Origin: Cylindrodendrum hubeiense
Lineage: Eukaryota; Ascomycota; Sordariomycetes; Hypocreales; Nectriaceae
Assembly (NCBI GenBank): GCA_014621425.1
Contig: JAANBB010000309.1
Coordinates: 1 to 49,119 of the forward strand
Direction: 5' to 3'
DNA length: 49,119 nt
Of the stretch, positions 35,101 through 45,900 are shown in pieces. Within the stretch, counting starts at the first letter, position 1. Every line of letters starts with the position of its first letter. The position numbers and the translations under genes were made by a program. The notes below the pieces were generated by a model. It made no database searches. It was not told the DNA's origin and saw only the letters and a list, made by a program, of their open reading frames with translations.

Positions 35101-35223
35101 AGTGGGCGCATTGGCGCATACATGGGACAGGATCTCCAGTTGGGTCTCGGGGGGCAAGCTCAGGAAGTCGAGCGCAGTCTTGGGTGCGGGGGCGGCCTCG
35201 TCGCCGGCAGCCTCCGCAGCCAT
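32106..35223 (-). CDS. F-box protein with degenerate LRR-like C-terminus
   Basis: Four exons, complement(32106..32570, 32628..34659, 34719..35059, 35122..35223), give 979 residues. Introns are 62 nt (gtatgc...tcgcag), 59 nt (gttagt...cttag) and 57 nt (gtaaga...gacag). Splicing intron 1 rebuilds an F-box at about residues 20-60: FLSLPPETQLEILSH joined to CSQFDLICVALVSKHFHELA and then LYRSF. Next come helical/LRR-like segments, a Pro-rich loop, and a disordered insertion of about 250 residues rich in Ser, Asp, Glu and Lys, followed by a coiled-coil-like stretch (LGHFQKQADLLGQKLKEM). The C-terminal third has irregular leucine-rich repeats (LRCIRNLTLLNVG, LVNLRAIHILHF), then an acidic DSDEDDDD run and a conserved-looking tail. 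F-box proteins recruit substrates to Skp1-cullin ubiquitin ligases; the substrate here is unknown. The start at 35223 is the first ATG just before the F-box; an upstream in-frame ATG at 35301 is possible but less likely. Confidence 0.85.
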
Positions 35224-37981
35224 GGTCGCTGGGGTTCGGGAGAGCGAAGTGATTCGGCTGGTACGGAATGAGGAGAGATGGACGCGGAAGTGCAGTCGCA
35301 AGCGCAGGCGGGTGTGGAGGCAATGGTGACGACGTCACTTGGATGTGGGACGTGGCCGAAGCGAAGCGAAGTGATGCAATGCGATGCGACGCAGCGACCG
35401 GGCCGTAATGGGGTATATTAGGCCAGAGAGGCGGCAGTCAGAAGTAGCGGACGAGATGGGACCTGCGAAGATGTAGCGAGTGGAATATATGATATAGAAA
35501 GAAGGCTGGAGGAGCAAGTAAGTCGCACGTCGTGGCAGGAGGTTTGTGGTGGTTCTTTGTTGGCTGGTTTGGTGGTTTGGTGGATGGGTGGATGGCGGGG
35601 CGGATCAACGATTCGCAGCAGGGCTCTGTGCTCTCCCGGGTCTGCTGGGGCTGCAAGCACTGAACGATAGGCTGCACGGGGCGCGATCAGCCTAAGACGG
35701 GGGCTAGGGCAGGATTCAGAAGGAAAGCGTAGAGCGAAGTGTACGAATAGAGGGAGACGAGATGGGATGGCCTCGGAGGGTGGCGGGATTTGGGGCCTGT
35801 AGAGTCCCTGGCCCCATGACAGGGACGTTGGGCGCATGGGTAAATGGGGGGACATGGGGCGATGGTGGTGGATACTCATTGAATTAGTGTGAAAGACGGC
35901 ATGAGACTGTGTGCGGGTGGACAATGGGTCTGTGGAACGCTTCCGCTCTTGTCGTGAATAGGGCAAAGGCTGACTGGCCGGAGTTTCGTGATGCAGCCTC
36001 AGAGAGATGTTTCAATTCCTGCTCCGAACACTGACATAATAGTCGATGGCTGTCAGACAAGAGACTGCAACCATTCCACCTCGTTGGGTCATGATGTGCG
36101 GGCTCCATACGTGTGCATGTCTACACCACCCTCACGGCCAACCTGATGGATGGGGTTCGATTCAGGCCCGGTTGGGCTTTGCTGTACTACCTAGTATAAT
36201 CAAGAGATACAGATGGATATACTATGGAGCGCTTCGTAGCATCTACATGTACTTACTGGCAAACTTGAGTGGAGACGGTTCCCGTTCATGGAGACCAGGG
36301 TCCATCTTGAAGGCTCAAAGCCGCACAATCACCACCCTGAGGCAAACACACAAACCGATGGCCCTGACCAAAACACCGAGAGTCTGGTCTTTCCGGCGTT
36401 AAACGAAACACCACGAGCAAAAACAACCTGGCGCATGAGCAATGAATTATCTCCGTCATCTCAACTCACCCGCTCTGACTGAGCAAGGCCATAGCTCCCA
36501 GGCTCAACCTTGCACTGCCTCATTTGTGCCTGGTGGTGGGTTGCGTGAAGGTATCTGTTCCTGGACCTAGGAGCCCCACGCCCTCGTTCAACGTGGCTCA
36601 ACATGAGCCACGCCGCGAAGTGCCTCAAATACCTCGTAACCCTTTCTCGTGGACTAACTGGCACTCATCTATATTCTTGAGAGCCCCTCCTTCACCAGTA
36701 AGTCTTCCCCAAGAGAGAGCGGGGTCATCGAACAGCAACGCACCGCCGTGGCCGCCTCTGAGAACCAGACTGCAAGACTAACGATTCCCGTCGGTACGGC
36801 AATGTATAGGATGCATTAGTTGGCAGAACAGGGCCGTTTTTTCAACGACGGCTCCAAGCTTGTGCTGTACTAGGCACGTAGCCCACAAGCCCACATCGGC
36901 TTCTCGTGTGGGGTCACGGCGCTTGGGCGAAAAGCTCCGAATCGCCCCATCTTCTCCTCATGTATCCGTAGTTGGAGACGCGAGGCCCCTGTCCAACATG
37001 GCTTCGTCGCGTCTGTTGCTCAAATGATTGCTGGGTTGAGTGTTTCCGTGACAGAAACTCGGCTTGGCTCCTTTCAGATCTATTGTGCCACATATTGAAC
37101 TCTCCGGCCCTGCATCGGTACTTGGTTTCTGTGCCGAGGAAGGGCTGAGTCAAGTTGCCAAGAGTCAAACACGAAGACGCATGTGCATCCTATTTTAGGG
37201 GGTTTCTTCACGTTGTTGGCCGCGCACACCGATAGAGCCACGGAAGGATCCCGGAACATACCATACTGTAAGAGTCATCAACCAAAGCCAAGCATCAAAG
37301 CACCATCAGTTGAGACGAGACGAGACGAGACGAGATGAGACGAGACAATTTGTTCAGGGAGTGATAGTGCGAGATCGCCAACGCCTAATTTAGTCGGCCA
37401 CTGTGCAAGAAAGTTGCCACGTCTGGTCTGGACTCAGCCCAGCTGGTCATCCGTGCCCTTGCCCACCGGCCTCGAAGAGCAACAAGCCTGCCATCTGCCA
37501 CTCTGTCAACGACCAGATCCTTCTCAGCCGCAAATGTGGTGCTAAAAATTCGGCGCAGGCTGTTGTTGGTTACAACACTACGATGAAACTTGGGGGATCG
37601 GGCGCTCCCTGTCCCCCACCCCGTAAAAGGCACCTCCTGGGTCCACTCCCAAGGCTGTGCCCGGGCCGTCCAGTCACACCAACAACCAACGATCCTCCTT
37701 CAATCAGGCCAATATGGCCAGGAACCACTTGTCCTAGACCCGTGCTGTTTCCTGTTTCCTATTTCCCCATCCTACTCGCTTTATATGCTTCACCGTCCCT
37801 ACCTCTGCGGCTTGCGAGTTTGTCGTTTTCCTGTTTGTGACACAAGACCCGCCGTTTCGTCTCACGCTCACTGACGTGGACTGGTCCCTGCTATTGAATC
37901 CATCAAATCACCTCCTCCAGGGCCAACGTCAAGCACCCCTCCAGACCAGAGGCAGGCTGTTGCCTCCAGGCCATCATAACA
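35224..37981. promoter_or_regulatory. Large divergent intergenic region (2.76 kb), F-box gene / Cyk3-like gene
   Basis: No convincing gene is visible. The 35418-35966 (-) frame is Pro/Ser/Arg/His-rich and lies where F-box promoter or leader would be; it is rejected. A GAGAC microsatellite lies at 37312-37346. On the right, a CT-rich stretch with a TATA-like tttatatgc near 37779 (about 37738-37830) probably marks the Cyk3-like promoter, leaving a leader of about 150 bases. Confidence 0.55.
37312..37346. repeat. (GAGAC)7 microsatellite
   Basis: Seven pentanucleotide units, six perfect and one gagat, in intergenic DNA. Likely length-polymorphic. Confidence 0.9.
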
Positions 37982-40063
37982 ATGACCGACACCGAAGAGC
38001 CTCAATTCAGCACGCTGGCGGAGCGAATAGCAGCCCTCAACAAGCAAAAGAATTTCAGCAGCAATACTCCAGAACCAGCGCGCAAGCGACCATCAGGACC
38101 ACCGCCGCCTCCTCCTGGTCGGCCTGTTGTCGAGGCCAGGACTCAGTCGCTGCCAGTGGTTTCGACCTCCTCTGGAAGTCCTCCAGGCTATGCCAGCCCG
38201 TCAGTTCCTCCCAGGCCCAATAGACGCAACAATGCACCATCGGTTCCTGAGCAGAACCCATCGGTTGCTCTGAACGGGACGCATCATCACCACACGACCC
38301 CCTCTGCCCCACCTCCACTACCAAGCCGCTCCCCGCCGGGGCCATCACCAAGTTTGCCGCCTCGGCGTACCTTGACGCAGCCTCCCACATTAATGGTGAG
38401 ACGCAACTCGGGCTCCTCTGAAATCTCGCAGCATTCAACTCTGTCCTCTCTGTCCTTGGGTGGTCACACAGCATCCTCCGTCACCAGTCAGGGCTCCGAG
38501 GGCACCATCTACAAACTGCCCCCGGCATTTGATGCAGCCAGTCTTCCTTCACTGCCGCCCACCAGGAGAGAACTCGAAGCCAAAGAGGCTGCAGCGACAG
38601 CCAAGCAGGCAGCCCGACCTAAGTATCACGTTGCAGCGGCCCAACCAGTTCCCGCTGCTCGACAAATCGAGTCTGCTCCAGCCCCTAAACCTACCCTCCC
38701 CCCAAGACTCCCGTCGCGGCCAGCAAGACCTCAGCGAAATGCAACTGTGGCGACCGCAGAGCCTAACCTGCCACCTCGAAAACTGCCACCTCGGATAATA
38801 GGATTTTCGAAGTCACCGCCCACCAATGGGGCTTCACCGCAGCAGCCGCCACAGCTTCCAGGTGCGCGACCTCCTCTTCCAGGCCGACCGCAGTCACACG
38901 ACGAACCTCCGCCCGTGCCAGTCTCCTCGCGCCCGTCACTTGCGCAGATTGAGGCTGCTTCCTCCCGAGCGCCTGCACCAACTCCAGCGGTCGACGACTG
39001 CTTTATTTGTCGAGACTGGAGCGGTCCCGACACAGTAGCAACACAGTTCCCCCGGCAATCACTGCCGAGGAATGATCCTGTAGGCCATTTGGCTCGTGGG
39101 CTCTGCGACCCATTCCCGTCTTATACAGACAAGGCCCGCGCAATTTTCACGTGGTTCCACCACAACATTGCCTATGACACGGTTTCGTTCTTTGGAAACT
39201 GCGTTAAACACATGTCGGTTGAAGACACTATTTTCGGAGGAAAGGCCGTGTGTCAAGGATATGCGGATGTGTACAAAGCGATCGCAAACAGAGCTGGGCT
39301 GGAGTGTGTCCTTGTTAGCGGCCATGGAAAGGGATTTGGGCACACTCCTTTGAAAGATGGAGAGCGTCCTCCCCCGCCCAAGCCGGACGGCCATGCATGG
39401 AACGCGGTGCGCATCGATGGCGGTGAGTGGAAGCTCCTGGATGCCTGTTGGGGAGCTGGCCACCTTGACGGCAGCACCAATGAGTACAAGCAGACCTTCT
39501 CGCCAACGCACTTTACCAAGTCCAACGACAAATTTGGCAGATCACACTTCCCGCGCGAGTCAAAGTACCAGTTTCGAGACGATGGGCGGGTCATCAGCTG
39601 GGAAGAGTACATTACCGGCCCGAAGGTCGGTCAGGTTAACGGCGAGCGTCCCATCTTCTACACCGGTGCACACAAAGAAGGATTTTGCGAGGATAGCGTG
39701 GAACCGAAGGGACGGGATATTCCAGTGTATAGCGGCGAAGTCGTACGGTTTCAGTTTTCCAAAATATGTGAACACTGGACATCGGAGAAACACGGGCTGG
39801 GCAAGCCTCCCCTGTTGCTCCTCTGCATCAATGGGGTCGACGGGCGAAAAGACGAGATGCTGCCAATGGAGACAGATGGTTACTGGCATTGGATCGATGT
39901 AAATGCGAGGGACCTCGGAGCCCCGGGACAGAAGGTGCAAGTTGCCCAACCAACATCCATTGGCGGGCAAGACGCCAGGGGCGTTACGGCAAGGGAATTC
40001 CTGTCGAAGAAGGGTAAGGTGGGCATGGCTTGGACTTTTGATATACGCTGGGAGTTGATATAA
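37982..40063 (+). CDS. Proline-rich protein with Cyk3-type transglutaminase-like domain
   Basis: A single exon encodes 693 residues. The N-terminal about 340 residues are disordered and rich in polyproline SH3/WW-ligand motifs (PPPPPPGRP, PPLPSRSPP, PSLPPRR, TLPPRLPSRPARP). The C-terminal half has a transglutaminase-like fold starting near residue 380 (ARAIFTWFHHNIAYD) with the expected triad in order: C424 in GGKAVCQGYAD, H471 in GHAWNAVRI and D487 in WKLLDACWG. All three are present, so catalysis is possible, although Cyk3 relatives in yeast act in cytokinesis through a domain whose enzyme activity is not needed. Yeast Cyk3 has an SH3 domain; I see none here, so this is either the SH3-less fungal paralogue or a separate family member with the polyproline tail instead. 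Probable role at the septum or with actin-ring proteins is inferred. The ATG context aacaATGacc is good. Confidence 0.85.
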   Translation: MTDTEEPQFSTLAERIAALNKQKNFSSNTPEPARKRPSGPPPPPPGRPVVEARTQSLPVVSTSSGSPPGYASPSVPPRPNRRNNAPSVPEQNPSVALNGTHHHHTTPSAPPPLPSRSPPGPSPSLPPRRTLTQPPTLMVRRNSGSSEISQHSTLSSLSLGGHTASSVTSQGSEGTIYKLPPAFDAASLPSLPPTRRELEAKEAAATAKQAARPKYHVAAAQPVPAARQIESAPAPKPTLPPRLPSRPARPQRNATVATAEPNLPPRKLPPRIIGFSKSPPTNGASPQQPPQLPGARPPLPGRPQSHDEPPPVPVSSRPSLAQIEAASSRAPAPTPAVDDCFICRDWSGPDTVATQFPRQSLPRNDPVGHLARGLCDPFPSYTDKARAIFTWFHHNIAYDTVSFFGNCVKHMSVEDTIFGGKAVCQGYADVYKAIANRAGLECVLVSGHGKGFGHTPLKDGERPPPPKPDGHAWNAVRIDGGEWKLLDACWGAGHLDGSTNEYKQTFSPTHFTKSNDKFGRSHFPRESKYQFRDDGRVISWEEYITGPKVGQVNGERPIFYTGAHKEGFCEDSVEPKGRDIPVYSGEVVRFQFSKICEHWTSEKHGLGKPPLLLLCINGVDGRKDEMLPMETDGYWHWIDVNARDLGAPGQKVQVAQPTSIGGQDARGVTAREFLSKKGKVGMAWTFDIRWELI

Positions 40064-40810
40064 AACAGGGATATGATAGAGTAATGGTACATAAACGAGG
40101 ATATAGGACTGATACCGACTGGGAAGATAATTTTATTTTCGTTTACTTTTACGAAACCATATTTGTACAGGCATATCTGGGCATATGTCTTCTATGCGGG
40201 CGGCAGCTAGTTCCGGCATGTATTAGCAAGGATTCAATTTGCGACGTGGACTAGAGACAACTACTTCGTATATGTCGGGGTTTGTTGGACCACGAAGTTT
40301 TGAGTTTTGGGGGTAGGTTCGTAAAGTGGTGATGTGGAACTGGTGAGGCGTGAATTCATTTCTGACCTCAGTGGTTCTTCTGAGGAACAGCGTAACTATC
40401 TATGAATGAAACATCGCTGTGTGTGCGGAAACCTCCGGGAACATCGTAATATGAAGACGGGGTGGTGGTGTTATAGGGTCCATGAGCTTATCGTTAGTTC
40501 GCAACGGTTGCGGGGTTCGGGGGCATTGAGAGCCCCCCAATGGAGATAAGGTGATGAAATTTGTGACCGAGCTTGTAGGAGAGCTTTGTTTGTGCAACAC
40601 CAACACTCTCACAGGTACTCAAGGCAAATGTTTATTTTTTCGCCACAGTGGTGGTGTTGGGTAACGCACCACTTCCCTTACTTGCTTTTTCTGTTCTTGG
40701 TCAACTTTAGCTCCGACGGCGAGATCAAGAGGAAGCGTTGCTGCTCGCGGCTCCTTCCCTTCTCGGCAGGGCATCGGGCAAAGAGAGTCTGCAGGGTACA
40801 TGGAACGTGT

Positions 40811-40851
40811 CTAGGTAGGTGCGCACGCAGGTAGGTACCTAAGGTAGGTAC
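40811..40851. repeat. TAGGTAGGT/GGTACCT motif cluster
   Basis: ctaggtaggt, gtaggtacct and aaggtaggta occur within 41 bases. The same words occur singly at 3608-3619, 4306-4319, 5392-5404 and 6233-6247, always outside genes. Confidence 0.7.
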
Positions 40852-41850
40852 GAATCTGGTCTTTCTCTTCACCGGGAAAAGGACAAGACTGCTTGCTTAG
40901 CATTTCTGTTACATTTCGTAGAAGCAGAGCACGCCGTTATAAGTCTTGGCCGCATGGCAACCATCACAGCAATCACAATCAACCTTGAATTGCGTTAGGT
41001 TTCTGACGGGCTCTCCAACACCTCTCATCCCCTCACGTGGTGATCCCGAGGATACCCGGATGGAGAGAGTTCCTGGAGACATGTCGTTTCGCACCCCACA
41101 CCAAAGCATCTACACCCACACGCCCACACCACAGCACCACAACACCAAAACACCACAACACCACACACGCTGCCTTGACACGTCCCACCGACATCCCATC
41201 GTCTCCAAATGCCGACCTTGGCCAAGCCGTGGCGCGATGCGGGATTTGTAGGAAGCGTTCCCCGGCAAGACCGTCAGCGCAAGCCCAGACAACTTCCAAG
41301 AGAACCAAGCGTTTTAGCGTCTTGGCTTTGCATGGCTGCATGCAGACGTCCCATGGGCATCCATGGCTATCGTCACCCATTCCCCGCACTCACGCCGCTA
41401 GCTTTAGGGAGGCTTGGGAGCCCCATTGGACCGACACCAGAAGGTTGCGCCGTCATCCTCGCCAAGAACGCTCCCCCCTCAGCACTACGACGCCAACGAC
41501 GCCCCCTCCTATGACGATGGAGAGAAGAGAGGAGGCGACTTGACATGCACACAGCCCCGAAGCCTCCATGCGCCTGCAGGCCATCGACCACCTCGGTCGG
41601 TGTGCTAACTGCGTGCTAACTGCGCTCTATTAGGTGGGTCATCCAGAGATTGTCGAAGCGGGAGCCTATCAGCTCGCCATGATAGTATCCCGTGACTGCT
41701 TGGCAACAAAGAAGCCCGCCGTTTCCTCGAATTGTGGCTGTGGACATGGTGGGATCGCCAAGGGGCCATGCTCGCTCTTGACGGCCTCCGTCCGATGATG
41801 TCTTGGACGCAGCTCGCCGCTCTGGGAGCTCCGCCAGTCTAGTTCCAGAG

Positions 41851-41857
41851 TATAAAG
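41851..41857 (+). promoter_or_regulatory. TATA box of the HAK-type transporter gene
   Basis: TATAAAG lies 84 bases before the ATG at 41935, placing initiation at about 41880-41910. This makes the upstream in-frame ATG at 41803 unlikely to be used, because it precedes the TATA box. Confidence 0.6.
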
Positions 41858-41934
41858 CCCAGCACCCCGGGATTTCGGGGTCGGGGTCTGTGTTCCTCAG
41901 CCTCATCCAGTGGCCTATAATAAACAACCTCGAA

Positions 41935-44380
41935 ATGGGACTTCCAAACGATGACCGTCATGATACGATAGAAACGACGGCCGGCATTGTCGATGTCGAC
42001 ATTGATGACAATGACGCCGCCTCCACGGCCCCCACCGATCCCGACGTCCGCGACCTTGCCGACCAAGAAAAGGCCCAGCGAATTGAACACGAGGATCTAA
42101 GTCGGAACAACAAGCAGGTAGGTCGCCTGACCTGCGTGGAATAGGCGTCTCTAATCTCTAACACACTCTAGACATACAAGGGCGTCCTCCTCCTATGGCT
42201 TGCCTGGCAGAGCACCGGCGTCGTTTACGGCGACATCGGTACCAGCCCCCTCTATGTTTTCAGCTCAACTTTTACCAAGCAGCCGTCGTGGGATGACCTG
42301 GTTGGGGCCCTGTCTATCATCATCTGGTCTCTAACCCTCATTGTCACTCTAAAGTACTGTTTCATCGTACTCTCGGCCGATGATGACGGCCAGGGCGGTA
42401 CATTTGCCGTCTATTCGCTTCTTGCTCGCTATGCCAACATCGTCGGCTCTGACCCCAACTTTCCGGAGAGGATCATGGTCCGCTTGGAGCGAGAGGTTGG
42501 GTCAGCCGAGCTGCCACCCGCCGGTCGGGTAGTCCGAGACTTCCTAGAGAGGAGCAGAGCAGCCAAGGCGATCCTCAAGATTGTTGGCGTGCTAGGCGTA
42601 TCCATGGTTGTCGCAGATAGCGTCCTCACCCCGGCCCAGTCTGTCCTGGGTGCTATTCAGGGTATCCAAGTCGTCAGACCGGATTTGGGAAGAGACGCCA
42701 TTGTCGGCATCTCTTGTGGAATATTGGTCCTCCTGTTCATGCTCCAACCTCTCGGCACGTCCAAGATTGGCACGGCATTCGCTCCCATCGTCGTGATATG
42801 GCTCCTGTATAACATGGGCATTGGCATCTACAACCTTGTTTTGTATGACCACACCGTGCTCAAGGCGTTCAGCCCTCATTATTGTTTTACATACCTCATT
42901 CGAAATGGCGAAGAAGGCTGGAAGTCCCTTGGCGGTCTGCTCCTTGCCTTCACTGGCGTCGAGTCGCTCTTTGCAGACCTTGGAGCCTTCGGCCAACGTG
43001 CTATCCAGATTTCCTGGCTTTGTGTGGCATTCCCGTGCTTGCTCATCACCTACGCAGGCCAGGCGGCATTCATCTCGCAGGACGAGGCCGGCACCGCCTT
43101 CACCAACCCGTTCTTTTATACCGTGCCCGATGGAACCTTCTATTTCAGCATTGTCATTGCTGTGCTGGCTGCAATTGTCGCCAGCCAGGCCTTGATCACG
43201 AGCTCCTTTCAACTTATTTCGCAATTGATGAGGTTGAGCTACTTTCCCCACATCAAGACTGTCCATACAAGCCGTCGGTTCCATGACCAAATCTACATGC
43301 CTTTTGCAAACTGGCTGCTTATGATTGGAACCGTCATCGTTACCGCCGTGTACAACAATGTAAGTCCAAGAATCGCTATGAAATGATATGATTCTAACGA
43401 GCCCATAGACAACCAGCCTAGGTCATGCCTATGGCGCATGTGTCATAATCGTCACCTTCATTACGACTTGCTTGGTATCTTTGGTAGCGCTTATCATTTG
43501 GCGCGTCCAATCCCTCGTCGTCCTCTTTGTGTTTCTGGTCTTCATCTTACTTGATGGAGTTTATTTGTCAGCAGCACTCAACAAAGTACCCGATGGTGCC
43601 TGGTTTGCCCTCGTCCTGTCGTTCATTCTTTCAACCATCTTCATCCTCTGGAGATGGGGCAAGGAGCAACAATGGAAGGCAGAAATGCGGGACGCGGTAG
43701 ATCCCTCGGAGATACTTCTAATGTCTCGCAACAATTCTATTTCTACGAACAATGATAGCCCAGTTCGTCTGAGGCTCGTACCCGAGTTTGGAGGTGGTAA
43801 TATTGCCGCGGCATCGGGACTCGGCATCTTTTTCGACAAGGTTGGCGGCAGTGGTGACCACGTACCAAAGGTTTTCACACAGTTCATCCGCAAATTCCAG
43901 ACACGACCACATGTGATTGTCTTCTTCCACATGCGCTCTCTTTCACAACCGACCGTGCCAACCGACCAACGGTTTGTCATTGCCAGGGTCACCTCCAAAA
44001 TACCGTCTTGCTACCGGATTGCTCTCCGCCATGGATATATGGATGATGTCCTGACACCAAACCTGGCACGCATGATCGTGGCAGAACTCATGATGTTTAT
44101 CACACGAGGCTCGCCAGGCGCGGATGAGGATACGATGCCACCAAATGTGCGCGAGGAGCTAGAGGCTCTCCGTGCCGCCCAAGACGCCCAGACGGTGTAT
44201 CTCATGGGCAAGCAGACAATGAGAATACAACGAAGACCGAAACGAACTGTGGGGAATATTGCTCGGCGAGTAGCATTGGAGGCTTTCTTATGGATCCGTG
44301 AGAATTCACGGACCAAGTTGGCTAACCTGGATATCGACCCGGATGATTTGGTTGAGGTAGGTTTTGTAAAGGAAATTTGA
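41935..44380 (+). CDS. hak1: HAK/KUP/Kup-type high-affinity potassium transporter
   Basis: Three exons, 41935..42117, 42172..43359 and 43409..44380, give 780 residues. Introns are 54 nt (gtaggt...ctctag) and 49 nt (gtaagt...catag), both phase 0. A 61-residue acidic cytosolic N-terminus (IVDVDIDDNDAAS) precedes the first helix, which carries the family signature GVVYGDIGTSPLYVF (about 77-91). About twelve hydrophobic segments follow, including FTGVESLFADLGAFGQRAIQ, a region conserved in K+ uptake permeases. After about residue 540 the protein is a soluble cytosolic C-terminal domain. Fungal members drive K+ uptake from low external concentrations, coupled to H+ or Na+, at the plasma membrane, and are usually induced by K+ starvation. 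The TATA box upstream fits an inducible gene. It lies head-to-tail behind the Cyk3-like gene, 1.9 kb apart. Confidence 0.93.
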
Positions 44381-45143
44381 AGACGGAGCATTATGTACAC
44401 TTCCGGAACAAACGGACTCAAGGGCACTAAGCGGGTACGGAGTTTTTGGGAGTGCCGCCTTACATGGAGATCGAGTTGTAGCTTTATGGGAAATTGGGAC
44501 ACAAGACTGGACAACTCCTTCTACGACACTTGATGAAATTAAAAACCCCCTCTCTGATCTCGCCACCGAGATCTTTGCTTCAATAGTATTTTATATAGGT
44601 ACTAGAAAAGCGAATAGATAAAATGGATGTCAACCACATATTTTTCTCTCATCGGATGTCTGTCTCGTAAACCGGAGCAAACCCCCTGTGACATATCGTA
44701 TAGGATAACAACCCCTGGACGTCTCTCTGATTGGGTTATTCGGGCCAATATTGGTCACAGATGCCACAGTTGATGAATTTTCACCCCAAGCGGGTCGATA
44801 TCTCGCCAATGACTAGGATCAAAGAGGAATGTTCCTGAATAATGAATATCTAGAGAGTTGAAGAAGTCTCGGAATCTTACTATGTTGAACATGAGGGCAA
44901 TAGGAATCACGGCTTCTTGAGATTCGGGTTCCGAATCACATCTAGGAAGTGTCTATTTAGGAAGACGTCAGCCCTTCTCCACAGATCCAAATCAAGTCTC
45001 GAACAAGCAAATTGCAAAGCAGCAACACTCTCGCTCGTAAGAAACCCACAACTCATTCTCAAGCATCAAGACCACGCCCGTCGAGAAAACAAGCTACTCT
45101 ATCCTCAGCCATCTTAGCTTCCTAACCACCCCCGGACACGAAA
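44381..45143. other. Intergenic region with probable leader of the small Cys-rich gene
   Basis: The first part is HAK1 3' flank, AT-richer near 44590-44650. The last about 160 bases before 45144 are rich in A and C (repeated caa/cca words), as in fungal 5' leaders, and support transcription into the small ORF. The 44917-45117 frame overlaps this leader and is judged chance. Confidence 0.5.
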
Positions 45144-45335
45144 ATGTGCCACGCCGTCACCCTCCACTACCGGTGCAACTTGTGCAACCACATGATGAAA
45201 TTCGAAAAGTTTGAGGAGCACTGCAGACCGGCGGCCAGGTCCGGCAACATGTGCGCTCGCAAGTCTGCTGTCTCAAGGGACCACCGTATCGACAGTACGA
45301 AATGCTCCGTGTGCAGAAAACTATCCTATTCATGA
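45144..45335 (+). CDS. Small Cys-rich protein, putative zinc-binding
   Basis: The ORF is 63 residues, ATG in good context (cgaaaATGtgc), ending with a stop followed at once by AT-rich DNA. Seven cysteines occur at C2, C11, C14, C27, C37, C54 and C57, with two CxxC pairs (C11/C14 and C54/C57), H16, H26 and H47 between. The pattern could form a small treble-clef-like or two-zinc fold. There is no signal peptide, so it is probably not a secreted effector; the sequence is basic overall. It resembles the short MC...YxC-type hypothetical proteins common in fungal genomes, and I do not recognise its function. Support: the A/C-rich leader upstream and the non-random cysteine spacing. Against: length only 63 codons, no intron to confirm, no family proof. 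Confidence 0.45.
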   Translation: MCHAVTLHYRCNLCNHMMKFEKFEEHCRPAARSGNMCARKSAVSRDHRIDSTKCSVCRKLSYS

Positions 45336-45900
45336 AGTGTGGGGCGATTTTACCTAGGGATATCTCCTAGGACGAGTTGTATTCAGACAGGGGAGATTGG
45401 CTTTCAAGAAGGGTATCATCGATACTGCGAATTGATGAGTTCAACATGAACCTTGAATATTTTCAGGCGAGACCACTATTTGCACAGGGACTAAAATGAC
45501 GTCTATCAAGTCTCTAACAGTTGGATATGGCTCCTAGTTCAAATACAATCATTGAAAATTTCTCACAATCTAAAACGAACATGTTGAGTCGAAATTAAGG
45601 AACGTGGCTGTTGTCTAAGATGTATAGAATTCATTCTAATTTCCATCCTTTCAATTAAAAGAGGATATCCAGTATTGCAGAGAGACTGTTGGTATTCTTG
45701 TGTGTATATGCGTTTTGCTAAAAAGAAAAAAAATACAGTACTTAGAAACAGTACTATTCTAAATTAATATGACGTACATTAATACTGCTTATTTCTTGTG
45801 CAACATCTAAGACATGGCTTTTGAAGGGGCATCAACGCTGTAACAGGCGCACCGTGATTCTCTGGTCAACAGAAAAATACGGACAAACGAACCTATTGTC
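45336..45900. other. AT-rich intergenic region
   Basis: 565 bases, among the most AT-rich of the window around 45550-45800 (runs such as aaaaagaaaaaaaatacag). It begins with two cctagg palindromes (45353-45358 and 45366-45371) just 3' of the small ORF. No gene seen. Confidence 0.55.

Larger units (their letters stand above)
40064..41934. other. Intergenic region upstream of the potassium transporter gene
   Basis: 1.87 kb with no convincing gene. It includes a cluster of TAGGTA/GGTACCT motifs (40811-40851), an A/C-rich low-complexity stretch (41098-41168, repeated accacaacacc-like units), and at the right end a core promoter with TATAAAG. Confidence 0.6.

Noticed and set aside
35418..35966. 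182-codon minus-strand frame upstream of the F-box gene
   Set aside because: Pro/Ser/His-rich, overlaps another minus frame, lies where promoter or leader is expected, and has no domain.
36150..36166. tRNA B-box-like ggttcgattc
   Set aside because: The flanking bases do not pair into a T-arm and no acceptor stem or A-box lies upstream at the right distance.
41803..41934. Upstream in-frame start adding 44 residues to the potassium transporter
   Set aside because: It precedes the TATAAAG at 41851, and the added sequence is unlike the acidic N-terminus that follows the ATG at 41935.
42592..43290. 232-codon minus-strand frame opposite the potassium transporter
   Set aside because: Shadow of a membrane-protein exon with a clear signature on the plus strand.
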